Origin: Gemmatimonadota bacterium
GTDB lineage: Bacteria > Gemmatimonadota > Gemmatimonadetes > Longimicrobiales > Gaopeijiaceae
NCBI GenBank assembly: GCA_022823225.1
Contig: JAJDXM010000015.1
Location: forward strand, 1 to 64,000
Length of the DNA: 64,000 nt
Direction: 5' to 3'
Below are positions 1 to 8,780 of this stretch, piece by piece. The position numbers and the translations under genes were made by a program. A model generated the notes under the pieces. The model was not told where the DNA came from, ran no database searches, and worked only from the letters and a program-made list of their open reading frames with translations. Position 1 is the stretch's first letter; each line of letters opens with the position of its first letter.

Positions 1-128
1 CAGGACCGCGCTCGAAGACCGGCGCAGAGCCGCAGTCTGACCCGACCAGCGGGAACCAAACGCCGGGAATCCAACCGATCAATCCCGCAAACCTCACGGA
101 GCAAACCGGTTAGCAGTCTCATTGCTAG

Positions 129-1215
129 AGCTGGGACAGCGCCGGCGTCCGGATCGTCGAGAACGCCCGGCCCGCGGACACGTCGTTCCTGGATTGGCGG
201 ATCGGGCCGGAGCCGTCCGTGACGATCGGGGTCGCCGTGGGCGATGAGGCTCAGATGCTGTACAGGGTCCAGGATGCCGTGATGCTGTCGGACGGACGGG
301 TCGTGGTGGCGGAAACCAGTTCGAGCGAGCTGAAGGTGTTCGACTCGACCGGGACGCGCGTGGGGACCTGGGGGGGAAGGGGCGAGGGGCCCGGCGAGTT
401 CCCGGAATACATGCTCCAGCGGATTGAACCCTGGCCGGGCGATTCGATCGTGGCCTGGTACGCGCCCGGCTGGCGCGTGTCGGCCTTCGACTCCGAGGGG
501 AACTTCGATCGCACCTTCCTGGGACCCGGCATCAACCAGGGAATCGTGGCAGATTGGCCGCCCGAGGGTCCCGCTGGGGGATGGCACATTCCTGACAACC
601 CTGGAATCGGAGAGCGCGGACAGCGCGCTCATCGAGATCCGTGACGGTGAGGGCGCGCTCCGCGCGTCGCTGGGCTATCATCCCGCCCGCCAACCGCTGT
701 ACTTCAGCCGTGAACTCAGGGTCTCCCGCTGGGGTGACCTGGTCATCGTCAGCTCGCACGACAGGTACGAGTTCAAGGCATATGCCACCGACGGCTCTTT
801 GGTGCGGATCGTCCGGCGCGAGTACGAGACCCGGATGCCGGTGGCGGCGGACATCCTGGTGAGCCCGACGCTGGCACCGGAATACCGGATACCCATGGAA
901 CGGGAAATGCTCAGGGTGCCGCAGAGTCAGATTGCGCCGAGCTTCCCGGCGTTCTCCTGGGTCATGTCCGATGCGGCCGGCTACCTCTGGGTCAGGGAAT
1001 ACCAGCCTCCGAGGGAACAGCGGCCGGTTCCGCTCTGGACCGTCTTCAACCCCGAGGGGCGGGTGCTTGGGTACATCGAGACGCCGGTGGGGATGAACAT
1101 CTGGGAGATCGGGGAGGACTACATCCTGGGCAAGGTCGAGGACGAACAGGACGTGGAGTACGTGCAGGTGTGGCCGCTGGAGCGGTGGGTCGGTTCGGAT
1201 GCCGGGACGGGGTAG
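129..1215 (+). pseudogene. Decayed 6-bladed beta-propeller lipoprotein (5'-truncated, frameshifted)
   Basis: This is the first and most damaged of four tandem paralogs. Homology starts abruptly at about 129 with a DSAGVRIVEN stretch matching the paralogs at 1223, 2608 and 3852. An in-frame TAG lies just upstream at 126-128, and no signal peptide is found in any frame of 1-128, where I see no other gene. The first part is read in frame to about 575. The rest (LGDGTFLTTL to EYVQVWPLER) continues in the +1 frame to the TAG at 1213. A run of five G at 576-580 is the likely indel site, since removing one G restores the paralog-like reading. The propeller hallmarks GEGPGEF and WPGDSIVAW are present. 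It could be a real pseudogene, or the frameshift alone could be a sequencing error in the G tract; the missing 5' end is harder to explain that way. Confidence 0.7.
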
Positions 1216-1222
1216 AAGTGGG

Positions 1223-2527
1223 ATGATGCGAACCCGGACCGTGGCCCGGGTCAGGTGCCTGTCACGTCTTTTCGCGACGGTCCTGGTTCCGTGTGCCATC
1301 GGCTGCCGGGCGGGTGACGCCCCGGACGCCCCGGACGCCACCTTCCTCGTCGAGGACAGCGCCGGAGTCGAGATCGTCGAGAGCGCGCGTCCGGTCGAAG
1401 GCTCGCGGGTGGGTTGGCGGATCGGGCCCGAGCCGGCCGTCACGATCGGCGTGCGGGACGGTGACGAGCCGTACATGCTGTACCTGCCGTCTAGCTCTTT
1501 CAGGTTCCCGGATGGCAGGATCGTGGTGGCGAACCGGGGCACGGAAGAGGTGCGCGTGTTCGACAGGTTCGGCACGCACCTGACGACCCTGGGAGGCGAG
1601 GGCGGCGGTCCCGGCGAGTTCGGGTCCCTGATGGATGTGGCACCGTGGCCCGGCGATTCCATCGTGGCGTGGGATTCCAGGGACCACGGAATCTCCGTTT
1701 TCGATTCCGGCGGCGACTACGGGCGGACCTTTTTTCTCCAGAGCGGCGCGGACCATCCACGGAACGGCCCCAAACCGGTTGCGGCGCGTCTGGACGGAAC
1801 CGTCCTCTCCGTCGACGAACTGAGGTACGGCGCCCATGGAATGGATCCGGCAGGCCCGGTGACCGCGGACTCGGCGCGCGTCGAGATCTGGGACGGAGCG
1901 GGCGAACGCCTCGCCGACCTCGGCAACCAGCCCGGCGAGGAAGTGAGCCTGGTGACCCATCCGCGAGGCGGCGGCGCCGAGTACGTCGCGGACGCGTACA
2001 GCGGCGAGTTCGTGGTGGCCGCCTGGGGAGACCTGGTCGTCGCCGGCCCGAACAAGCCGTACGAGATCAGGGCGTTTCGGGGCGACGGCAGGCTCGCGCG
2101 CATCGTGCGGCTCGAGCACGAACCACGGAGCCCGGCCGAGGCTGACCAGCGGATCTATGTCGACCGTGTGACCGGGGTCGGCAACATCGAGCCGCGGACC
2201 GGTCCCCCCATCCCCGAGGCCGTGCTGGATTTGCGACGCCAGTTCTTCGAGTCGGTCCCGTTGGCGGAGCACTTCCCGGCGTTCTCCACCATCCTCGCCG
2301 ATGACACGGGCCACCTCTGGGTTCGCGAGTACGACTATCCGCAGGAGGAGGGGTCGGCGCCGATCTGGACCGTCTTCGACCCGAACGGGCGCGTGCTGGG
2401 GTACGTCGAGACACCGGCGGGCCTGCAGATCCAGCAGATCGGCGAAGACTACATCCTGGGCCACACCGAGGACGAACTCGGTGTGGAGTACGTGCAGGTG
2501 TGGCCGCTGGAGCGCGCGGGTGGGTGA
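1223..2527 (+). CDS. 6-bladed beta-propeller lipoprotein
   Basis: Predicted secreted lipoprotein of 434 residues. The N-terminus has basic residues, a hydrophobic stretch and a lipobox (CAIGC), then a short Asp/Pro-rich linker. The body is a TolB/NHL-like 6-bladed propeller with the blade signatures GGGPGEF, WPGDSIVAW and HLWVREYDYP that recur in the neighbouring paralogs. Such propellers are usually binding or scaffolding modules, and no catalytic residues are evident. An upstream ATG at 1199 lies inside the preceding reading frame. I prefer ATG 1223, seven bases after the previous stop, because it puts the charged MMRTRTVARVR directly before the hydrophobic core. Function and ligand unknown. 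Confidence 0.85.
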   Translation: MMRTRTVARVRCLSRLFATVLVPCAIGCRAGDAPDAPDATFLVEDSAGVEIVESARPVEGSRVGWRIGPEPAVTIGVRDGDEPYMLYLPSSSFRFPDGRIVVANRGTEEVRVFDRFGTHLTTLGGEGGGPGEFGSLMDVAPWPGDSIVAWDSRDHGISVFDSGGDYGRTFFLQSGADHPRNGPKPVAARLDGTVLSVDELRYGAHGMDPAGPVTADSARVEIWDGAGERLADLGNQPGEEVSLVTHPRGGGAEYVADAYSGEFVVAAWGDLVVAGPNKPYEIRAFRGDGRLARIVRLEHEPRSPAEADQRIYVDRVTGVGNIEPRTGPPIPEAVLDLRRQFFESVPLAEHFPAFSTILADDTGHLWVREYDYPQEEGSAPIWTVFDPNGRVLGYVETPAGLQIQQIGEDYILGHTEDELGVEYVQVWPLERAGG

Positions 2528-2607
2528 CAAGGCCTGCGGGTTGGGGGGCCGGATGATCCGCGGCAGCCCCCGCCCGGGCGAAATCGAGAAGCGAGAGGAG
2601 TACGCAA

Positions 2608-3834
2608 ATGAAGATGAAGCCAACAGCGATTCTGTTGACTCTTGTCGCCCTGGCCTGCCAGCCGGGTGATACCCGGGCAGGTGGTCCGGGCACGGAGGTC
2701 CGTGACAGCGCCGACATCCGCATCATCGAGAACCCGCGTCCGCCGGAGGGTTCGCGGCTCGGGTGGCGGATCGGGCCGGAGCCGACCGTCACGATCGGCC
2801 AGGTAGATGGCGAGGAGCCAAATTTGCTGCACCTGGCCTTCAACGCTTTCAGGATGTCGGACGGGCGGATCGCAGTGGGGAACCGAGGGACACATGAAGT
2901 GCGCCTTTTCGACGGAGTCGGAACTCATTTGCGCACATGGGGCGGGACCGGAGAGGGACCTGGCGAGTTCCTCAGCCTGACCCGTGTCGCGCCATGGCCG
3001 GGCGACTCGATCGTCGCCTGGTACGCGCCCGGCTACAGGCTCTCCGTATTCGATTCGAATGGAGCATACGGTCGCGCCTTTGACCTGCAAAGCAGCGAGG
3101 ACGCCATCTGGCTTCGCCCGCGACCAATCGCCGTGCGCGACGACGGCACCGTTATTTCCATCCATGATCCGGAAAACGCCGACACCGCCGTGATCGAGAT
3201 CTGGGACGGCGACGGTGCGCTCGTCGGCTCGCTGGGGACGCATCCCGGCAGGGAGGTCATCGTCACGCCGACAGGCGAACTCAGGGGAATTGCCTTTGGC
3301 CGGGAGCTGGTGAGAGGCACCTGGGGTGACCTGGTTGTCGCCAGCCCCACGACGCGCTACGAAATCCGGGCCTTCCGGCCGGACGGGACGCTGGTCCGCA
3401 TCGTGCGGCTTGAACACGTCCCCCGTGCGCCCGCCGAGGCCGATCTCGAATGGTACATCGAGGACCAGGTCGCAATGGTAGGCAGTTCGCCCGGCTTGCC
3501 CGAGGGGTTTGTCGCGCAGATGCGCGAAGCCCTCCAGTCCACGCCGCTCGCCAGCACGTTCCCGGCATTCTCGGCCATCCTCGCCGACGATGTGGACCAC
3601 CTCTGGGTTCGCGAATACGACTATCCGGGAGAGGAGAGACCAGCCCCGTTGTGGACCGTTTTCGACCCGGCGGGCCACGTTCTGGGCCATGTCGAGACGC
3701 CGGATGGGATGATCATTCAGCAGATCGGCGAAGACTACATCCTGGGCCACACCCGCGACGAACTCGGCGTGGAGTACGTGCAGGTGTGGCCGCTGGAGCG
3801 CTCCAGTGACGGGGGCGCCTGCGGGATGCCCTGA
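2608..3834 (+). CDS. 6-bladed beta-propeller lipoprotein (paralog)
   Basis: Paralog of 408 residues with a clear lipoprotein signal (MKMKPTAILLTLVALAC, lipobox LALAC-like) and the same propeller repeats (GEGPGEF, WPGDSIVAW, HLWVREYDYP). A purine-rich Shine-Dalgarno (GAGAGGAG) precedes ATG 2608. The mature N-terminus contains the DSADIRIIENPRP block shared with the next copy. The last roughly 120 bases are almost identical to those of the 1223 gene, which suggests recent duplication or gene conversion. The 80-base gap upstream contains a GC-rich imperfect hairpin without a T tract. Likely an outer-membrane or periplasmic binding protein; substrate unknown. Confidence 0.87.
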   Translation: MKMKPTAILLTLVALACQPGDTRAGGPGTEVRDSADIRIIENPRPPEGSRLGWRIGPEPTVTIGQVDGEEPNLLHLAFNAFRMSDGRIAVGNRGTHEVRLFDGVGTHLRTWGGTGEGPGEFLSLTRVAPWPGDSIVAWYAPGYRLSVFDSNGAYGRAFDLQSSEDAIWLRPRPIAVRDDGTVISIHDPENADTAVIEIWDGDGALVGSLGTHPGREVIVTPTGELRGIAFGRELVRGTWGDLVVASPTTRYEIRAFRPDGTLVRIVRLEHVPRAPAEADLEWYIEDQVAMVGSSPGLPEGFVAQMREALQSTPLASTFPAFSAILADDVDHLWVREYDYPGEERPAPLWTVFDPAGHVLGHVETPDGMIIQQIGEDYILGHTRDELGVEYVQVWPLERSSDGGACGMP

Positions 3835-3851
3835 AGGAAGGAACGAGATCG

Positions 3852-5072
3852 ATGCAACGTCGCCACACTGTAGCGCTACTCACCGGTCTGTCGATTCTCA
3901 CGTTTGCCTGCCGGGCTGGCGACGCCCCGGTGCGGCAGTCCGGCACCGAAGTCCGTGACAGCGCGGACATCCGCATCATCGAGAACCCGCGTCCGGCTGA
4001 AGGGTCGTGGCTGGGTTGGGGGGTTGGCCACGGGCCGGCCGTGACGATCGGCGCGGTGGAGGGCGAAGACCCGTACATCTTCGAGTGGGCGATCGACGCG
4101 ACGAGGCTGAGCGACGGGCGAATCGTCGTGGCGGACTACGGCTCGATGGAGCTGCGGGTCTTCGACGGCGCGTCGGGCACGCATCTGGCGACGTGGGGCG
4201 GAGCGGGAGAGGGGCCGGGCGAATTCGGGGAGCTGAACGCGGTCGAGCGGTTGCCGGGCGACTCGATCATCGCGTGGGGATGGCCGCTGAGAATCGCGGT
4301 TTTCGACCCCGAGGGGCGCTTCGTCCGCGGCTCGCTCCTGGAGAGGCAGGCGGAGACCACCGTCGGGCTGAGACCGGTCATGCCGGTGGCGGCCATGGAC
4401 GACGGTTCGATTCTGGCAAGCGTGAATCCGGCGCACATCGACACTCTGGTGGTCGAACTGTGGGATGGGGAGGGTAGGTTGCGAACCCCGCTGGGGTCCC
4501 ATCAGGCCCATGAGCCGCGCACCTGGGTGGGTGGGATCAATCGCACGCAGACCTTCGGATGGGACCTGAAGCTGGCGCCATGGGGCGATCTGGCCGTCGT
4601 CACCTCGAGCGAGCGCTACGAGATCAGAGCCTACGCGGCGGACGGCACGCGGGCGCGGATCGTCAGGATGGAGCACCTGCCGCGGTCACCGACCGATGCC
4701 CACATCGAAGAGTACGTCCACGAAGCGGCGGAAGAGATGATCCCGATGGGGGAGAATCTGGAAGACAGGCGCGCGGAGGCCCGCGATGATTTGAGGGCCG
4801 TGCCGGTTGCCGAGCATTTTCCCGCCTTCGCCTCGGTGATGTCCGACCGGACGGGTCACCTGTGGGTCGAGGAATACGAGGCCGCCGGGGAGGAGACCGA
4901 AAGCGTGCTCTGGACGGTCTTCGATCCGGCCGGCCATGTGCTCGGCCTCGTGGAGACGCCGGAGGAGCTGGAGATCTTCGAGATCGGCGAGGACTACATC
5001 CTCGGGCGGGTCGTGGACGAGCTATGGGTGAACTACGTCCAGCTCTGGACGCTGGAGCGGGTGGGGGGGTAG
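3852..5072 (+). CDS. 6-bladed beta-propeller lipoprotein (paralog, most divergent)
   Basis: The fourth copy has 406 residues and begins at ATG 3852, behind a purine-rich GAAGGAAGGAACGAG. Signal MQRRHTVALLTGLSILTFAC ends in a lipobox Cys, followed by RAGDAP and the shared DSADIRIIENPRP block. Blade signatures GEGPGEF and GDSIIAW are kept, but the C-terminal third (EEYEAAGEETESVLWTVFD) differs from the other copies, so it is probably the oldest duplicate. It runs convergently into the ATPase gene, with only two bases between the stops, and I see no terminator. It belongs to the same transcription unit as the upstream copies, with 17 bases to the previous stop. Confidence 0.86.
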   Translation: MQRRHTVALLTGLSILTFACRAGDAPVRQSGTEVRDSADIRIIENPRPAEGSWLGWGVGHGPAVTIGAVEGEDPYIFEWAIDATRLSDGRIVVADYGSMELRVFDGASGTHLATWGGAGEGPGEFGELNAVERLPGDSIIAWGWPLRIAVFDPEGRFVRGSLLERQAETTVGLRPVMPVAAMDDGSILASVNPAHIDTLVVELWDGEGRLRTPLGSHQAHEPRTWVGGINRTQTFGWDLKLAPWGDLAVVTSSERYEIRAYAADGTRARIVRMEHLPRSPTDAHIEEYVHEAAEEMIPMGENLEDRRAEARDDLRAVPVAEHFPAFASVMSDRTGHLWVEEYEAAGEETESVLWTVFDPAGHVLGLVETPEELEIFEIGEDYILGRVVDELWVNYVQLWTLERVGG

Positions 5073-5074
5073 GA

Positions 5075-6241
5075 CTACAACAAGCCCACCATCTCCGGCA
5101 AACCGATCGCTTCCACGTCACCCGGCAGGGGATAGCGTTCGTCGCCGCCGTATACCACGAACGCCCGCTCGGGCTTGACGTCGTCCAGCGCGACTCGGAG
5201 TTGCCGCGTGACCCTGGCGGTGAGACCACGCTTGATCTCGATGGCCCATACCCGACCACCCGGCAATTCCAGCACGAGATCGATCTCGACCCCTGTGGCG
5301 GTGCGGTAGAAGCTGGCCCGGGTGCGCGCCGGGGATGCTCGCAAGAGCGTCTCGATGACGAAGCCCTCCCAGCTGGTCCCGGCGACCGGATGGCCGAGCA
5401 CCGCGTCGAAATCGTCGAGGCCGAGGAGTGCGTGGACGATGCCGCTGTCGCGAATGTAGACCTTGGGTGACTTCGCCAGCCGTTTGCGCACGTTCGCGTG
5501 AAGCGGCGGCAGGCGGCGCACAAGCAACAGGTCGACCAGGAGGTCGAGGTAGGTTGCGGCGGTCTTTCCCGTCACGCCCAGGCTGCGTGCAAGCACCGCG
5601 GCGTTCCAGAGTCCGCCCTGCGAGTGGGCGAGCATGGTCCAGAAGCGGCGCAGCGTTTCGGCCGGGATGCGTGGGCCCAACATCGGGATGTCGCGTTCCA
5701 GATAGGTGCGGATGAAGTTCTGACGCCAAAGCGTGCTGGCCGCGTCACCCCCGGCGAGGAAGCTCCGGGGGAATCCGCCGCGGATCCACAGGAGCGTGGT
5801 GTCGTCGCCCCCGACCTCGCGAACGTCCAGGGGATCGAGGGCAAGGTAGCCGATCCTTCCCGCGAGGCTCTCTCCGGACTGTCGCATGAGATCCATTGAA
5901 GCCGACCCGAGGATCAGGAAGTGGCCGGAGGGCTCACCATCGCGAATGCGATCGTCAATGATCCCGCGGAGGATCGGAAAGAGCTCCGGGGCCCGGTGGA
6001 TTTCGTCGAGCACAACCAGGCGGTCGCGGACGGAGCCGAGGTACCCGCGCGCGTCCGAGAGACGATCGAGGTGGGAGGGATTCTCGAGGTCGAGGTAGAG
6101 GCCCTCGGGCGGCTCGATCATCGCGCGAGCCAGCGTTGTCTTGCCGACCTGCCTGGGGCCGAGCAGGGCGACGGCCGGGAAGAGGGCGAGGTGTTCCTCC
6201 AGGCTGGGCCGGATGATACGGGGGATAATTGGATTATCCAT
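5075..6241 (-). CDS. AAA ATPase with DUF4143 domain
   Basis: ATP-binding protein of 388 residues. Walker A GPRQVGKTT lies near residue 29 and a Walker B-like LVVLDEIHRAP follows. The second half has the DUF4143 arrangement: a winged-helix-like region, then a PD-(D/E)XK-like core with GVEIDLVLE and WAIEIKRG. These ATPases are common in accessory regions and some are linked to defence or toxin-antitoxin loci; the biochemical role is generally unknown. ATG 6241 (MDNPIIPRIIRP) is preferred over ATG 6277 because the longer form would put a 35-bp palindrome and a promoter-like sequence inside the coding region. It lies 70 bases downstream of the MNT gene on the same strand but probably has its own promoter. 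Confidence 0.88.
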   Translation of the reverse strand: MDNPIIPRIIRPSLEEHLALFPAVALLGPRQVGKTTLARAMIEPPEGLYLDLENPSHLDRLSDARGYLGSVRDRLVVLDEIHRAPELFPILRGIIDDRIRDGEPSGHFLILGSASMDLMRQSGESLAGRIGYLALDPLDVREVGGDDTTLLWIRGGFPRSFLAGGDAASTLWRQNFIRTYLERDIPMLGPRIPAETLRRFWTMLAHSQGGLWNAAVLARSLGVTGKTAATYLDLLVDLLLVRRLPPLHANVRKRLAKSPKVYIRDSGIVHALLGLDDFDAVLGHPVAGTSWEGFVIETLLRASPARTRASFYRTATGVEIDLVLELPGGRVWAIEIKRGLTARVTRQLRVALDDVKPERAFVVYGGDERYPLPGDVEAIGLPEMVGLL

Positions 6242-6243
6242 GC

Positions 6244-6278
6244 TTTGCAATATGGGAACGTCATTCCCGATTTGCAAA
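6244..6278. promoter_or_regulatory. 35-bp imperfect palindrome overlapping promoter-like boxes
   Basis: Two 15-base arms (6244-6258 and 6264-6278) match at 12 of 15 positions around a 5-base loop. The outer parts read TTTGCAA and TTGCAAA, the inner parts GGGAA and TTCCC. It sits directly upstream of the ATPase ATG at 6241. On the minus strand, TTGCAA (6272-6277) and CATATT (6249-6254) are 17 bases apart and could be weak -35 and -10 boxes inside the dyad. This is the expected layout for an operator. The regulator is not identified; the HEPN/MNT pair or the ATPase itself is possible. Confidence 0.55.
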
Positions 6279-6310
6279 CGGTAATGCCGAATCTCACACG
6301 GGGCTGATCG

Positions 6311-6640
6311 CTATTGAGCCCCCGTTGCATCGTCCCACAGAACGACATGCTTCTGCTCGATCCGGCGGCGGAAGGCCCGTGGCAACAGAGCCCAGTCGTG
6401 GGCTTCCACAAGGAAGGGGATGGACGAGTCCGTGAACGCGTCCTTCAGCCGCGCCAGCTTCTTCCTGGAAATCGGTGTCGGCCCCGGGGCGCGCAGAACC
6501 AGGTCGAGATCGCTTCCCGGGTGACCTCGACCATCGATGCGGCTTCCGTAGGCCCAGACCTCGACCTCGGGGAGATGACGTGCCACCAGGGTCTGAATGG
6601 CGCGCCGGTGGCGCGGGTGAAGACTGAGACCGTCAGTCAC
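6311..6640 (-). CDS. MNT-type nucleotidyltransferase antitoxin
   Basis: Small protein of 109 residues with the minimal nucleotidyltransferase signature GSRIDGRGHPGSDLDL (G-S followed by D-x-D), the hallmark of MNT antitoxins in HEPN/MNT pairs. Family members AMPylate or otherwise neutralise the partner HEPN ribonuclease. The gene overlaps the 3' end of the HEPN gene by eight bases, so the two are translationally linked. About 109 residues is the usual length for the family. The catalytic aspartates appear intact, so an active enzyme is expected. Confidence 0.87.
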   Translation of the reverse strand: MTDGLSLHPRHRRAIQTLVARHLPEVEVWAYGSRIDGRGHPGSDLDLVLRAPGPTPISRKKLARLKDAFTDSSIPFLVEAHDWALLPRAFRRRIEQKHVVLWDDATGAQ

Positions 6641-7076
6641 CGGTGCTTCCCTCGATCATGCTGGCCAGGTCCGTGGCGTCCGCGATGAAACGGGGGAGCA
6701 GTTCCAGCGTGGACTCCGCGAGAAGTTCGCCACCGTCGTGAGCGGTTTCGTTGCGTGCGTCCCGGCATTCCAGCCAGCGCTCGCAGGCGTCCGGCGCTAT
6801 CAGACCGTGCTTTGCCGCGTGCCGGAAGAGATCCTTGAAGGCGAGCCGGTCAGCCTGCCGGTGGCTGGCGAAGTAGGGGGCGAGCCGCTTCCTCAGGAGC
6901 TTGCCGCTCTGTTCGAGTACAAGTTCGAACTCCTTGACGCACGCTGCGCGGAAGACATCGTACGCAATGTGAGCCGGGTCACTTCGTTCCAGCTCGCGCA
7001 ACGCGTGTTCGAGGGTAGTCAGGCATCGCCGCAGGAAGGCGGCATCGATGGGTGCTGATCGTTTTCCCGCATCCAT
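6633..7076 (-). CDS. HEPN-domain toxin (nucleotidyltransferase substrate-binding family)
   Basis: All-alpha protein of 147 residues resembling HI0074-like nucleotidyltransferase-binding proteins. It contains RNETAH near the C-terminus, matching the R-x(4-6)-H ribonuclease motif of HEPN toxins. It precedes and overlaps the MNT gene, the typical toxin-antitoxin order. The ATG at 7076 is six bases downstream of the GMC oxidoreductase stop on the same strand, so read-through expression from the oxidoreductase operon is likely. I infer an RNA-targeting toxin neutralised by the MNT partner. Sure of the family, less sure of activity. Confidence 0.85.
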   Translation of the reverse strand: MDAGKRSAPIDAAFLRRCLTTLEHALRELERSDPAHIAYDVFRAACVKEFELVLEQSGKLLRKRLAPYFASHRQADRLAFKDLFRHAAKHGLIAPDACERWLECRDARNETAHDGGELLAESTLELLPRFIADATDLASMIEGSTGD

Positions 7077-7082
7077 CGCTCG

Positions 7083-8780
7083 CTAGATTTCCCCGCGCCT
7101 CGCCGCCCAAACCGCGTAGTGGCTCGCCCGCGCCGCGAGCGCCATGTAGGTGAGCGACGGGTTCTGACACGCCGACGAGGTCATCGACGCGCCGTCGACC
7201 ACGAAGAGGTTGGGCACGTCCCACGCCTGGTTGTGTGCGTTCAGCACCGAGGTGGCCGGGTCGCGGCCCATGCGAGCCGTGCCCATCTCGTGGATGGTGA
7301 GGCCGGGCGGGGTCATCTCGGCGTCGATCGAGATGTCTCGTCCGCCGCCGGCGTCGAGCATCTCGGCCGCGCGTTCGGCGGCGTCGCGCATCATGATCCG
7401 CTCGTTGTCGCTCCAGGCGCAGCTGATCCGCAGGGTGGGAATCCCCCACTTGTCGACCTGCTCGGGGTCGAGGGCGACGTGGTTCTCCTCGCGGGGCAGG
7501 CACTCGCCGAAGCCGTTGATCCCGAAGGACCAGGGGCCCGGGCGCATCAGCTCGTGCTTGAAGTCGGCGCCGAATCCCGGCATCGAGTTGCCCCGGCCCC
7601 AGCCGGCGCGCGACGCGGAACCCTGGTAGCCGTAGCCGCGCAGGAAGCCGGCGGCGGGCTCGGTGACGTTGGCGAAGCGCGCGACGTAGATGCCGTTGGG
7701 GCGCCTGCCCCGCGTGGTCCGGTCCTCCCAGCCGTCGAAGGTCGCCCGCGCCCCGACGCCCATGGTGTGGTCCATCAGGTATTTGCCGAGCACGCCGCTG
7801 GAGTTGGCCAGCCCGTCGGGGAAATCGGTCGATTTCGAGTTGAGAAGAATGCGAGTCGACTCCAGCGCGGAGGCGCCGAGGAAGATGGTGCGCGCGCGGA
7901 ACTCCAGGTCCTCGTGGGACTCTGCGTCGATGACGCGCACTCCGCTTGCCCGGCCCGCCTGCGGATCCCAGATGACCTCGGCGACCACGCTGTTGGGCCG
8001 CAGGGTGAGGCGTCCGGTGGCCTCGGCGGCGGGAAGCGTCGCGTTGATCGAGCTGAAGTAGCTGCGGGTGCGGCAGCCGCGGTGGCAAGGGCCGCAGTAA
8101 TGGCAGGCGCTGCGCCCCTTGTGATCGGCGGTGAGTACGGCGGTGCGGCCGATCGTCATCCGCCGCCGCCCGCCGAAGGCCCGGTCGATCGCGTCGGCCA
8201 CGTGCGCTTCGACGCAGGACATCTCCATCGGCGGCAGGAAGACCCCGTCGGGGAGATGCGCCAGCCCCTCGGCGCGGCCGCTGATCCCGGCGAACGCCTC
8301 GACGTGGTCGTACCAGGGGGCGAGGTCGGCATAGCGGATCGGCCAGTCCACACCGAAGCCGTCCCGGGCGTTGGCCTCGAAGTCGAGGTCGCTGAGCCGG
8401 TAGCTCTGCCGGGCCCACATGATCGAGCGCCCGCCCACCTGCCGCCCGCGGATCCACCGGAAGGGCTTGTCCGGGCCGGTGGTGTAAGGGTTCTCGATGT
8501 CGTTGACGAAGAACTTGCGCGCCACCTCGTCGCAGGCGTAGCACTCGCGCTGGATCGGCTGCGTCTCGGCGAGCGCCTTGCGGTCGTTCCAGCCGCGGTA
8601 CGGCATCTCGTAGCTGGGCAGGTGCTCCGCGTAGTCGCGCTCGGGCACGATCATCGGGCCGGCTTCGAGGACGAGGACCCGGGCGCCCAGTTCGCAGAGT
8701 TCCTTGGCGGCCCAGCCTCCGGACATGCCGGAGCCGACGACGATGACGTCGTAGTCCTGGCGGTGGGGGCGGACGTTCAT
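7083..8780 (-). CDS. GMC-family FAD oxidoreductase (periplasmic dehydrogenase large subunit)
   Basis: FAD-dependent dehydrogenase of 565 residues from the GMC family. The N-terminal dinucleotide-binding motif is VVGSGMSGGWAAKEL followed by LVLEAGP. A cysteine cluster, CHYCGPCHRGC, in the middle resembles the Fe-S ligating region of bacterial FAD-glucose and fructose dehydrogenase large subunits. HEMGTARMG near the C-terminus carries the catalytic-site His. ATG 8780 overlaps the upstream small-subunit gene by four bases (ATGA). The subunit-3-like partner carries the Tat signal and probably exports both. Likely oxidises a sugar or polyol and passes electrons to a cytochrome not encoded here; substrate unknown. 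Confidence 0.9.
   Translation of the reverse strand: MNVRPHRQDYDVIVVGSGMSGGWAAKELCELGARVLVLEAGPMIVPERDYAEHLPSYEMPYRGWNDRKALAETQPIQRECYACDEVARKFFVNDIENPYTTGPDKPFRWIRGRQVGGRSIMWARQSYRLSDLDFEANARDGFGVDWPIRYADLAPWYDHVEAFAGISGRAEGLAHLPDGVFLPPMEMSCVEAHVADAIDRAFGGRRRMTIGRTAVLTADHKGRSACHYCGPCHRGCRTRSYFSSINATLPAAEATGRLTLRPNSVVAEVIWDPQAGRASGVRVIDAESHEDLEFRARTIFLGASALESTRILLNSKSTDFPDGLANSSGVLGKYLMDHTMGVGARATFDGWEDRTTRGRRPNGIYVARFANVTEPAAGFLRGYGYQGSASRAGWGRGNSMPGFGADFKHELMRPGPWSFGINGFGECLPREENHVALDPEQVDKWGIPTLRISCAWSDNERIMMRDAAERAAEMLDAGGGRDISIDAEMTPPGLTIHEMGTARMGRDPATSVLNAHNQAWDVPNLFVVDGASMTSSACQNPSLTYMALAARASHYAVWAARRGEI

Noticed and set aside
2528-2607. GC-rich hairpin after the second propeller gene as terminator
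   Set aside because: Stem is asymmetric and there is no T run; the next gene continues the array.
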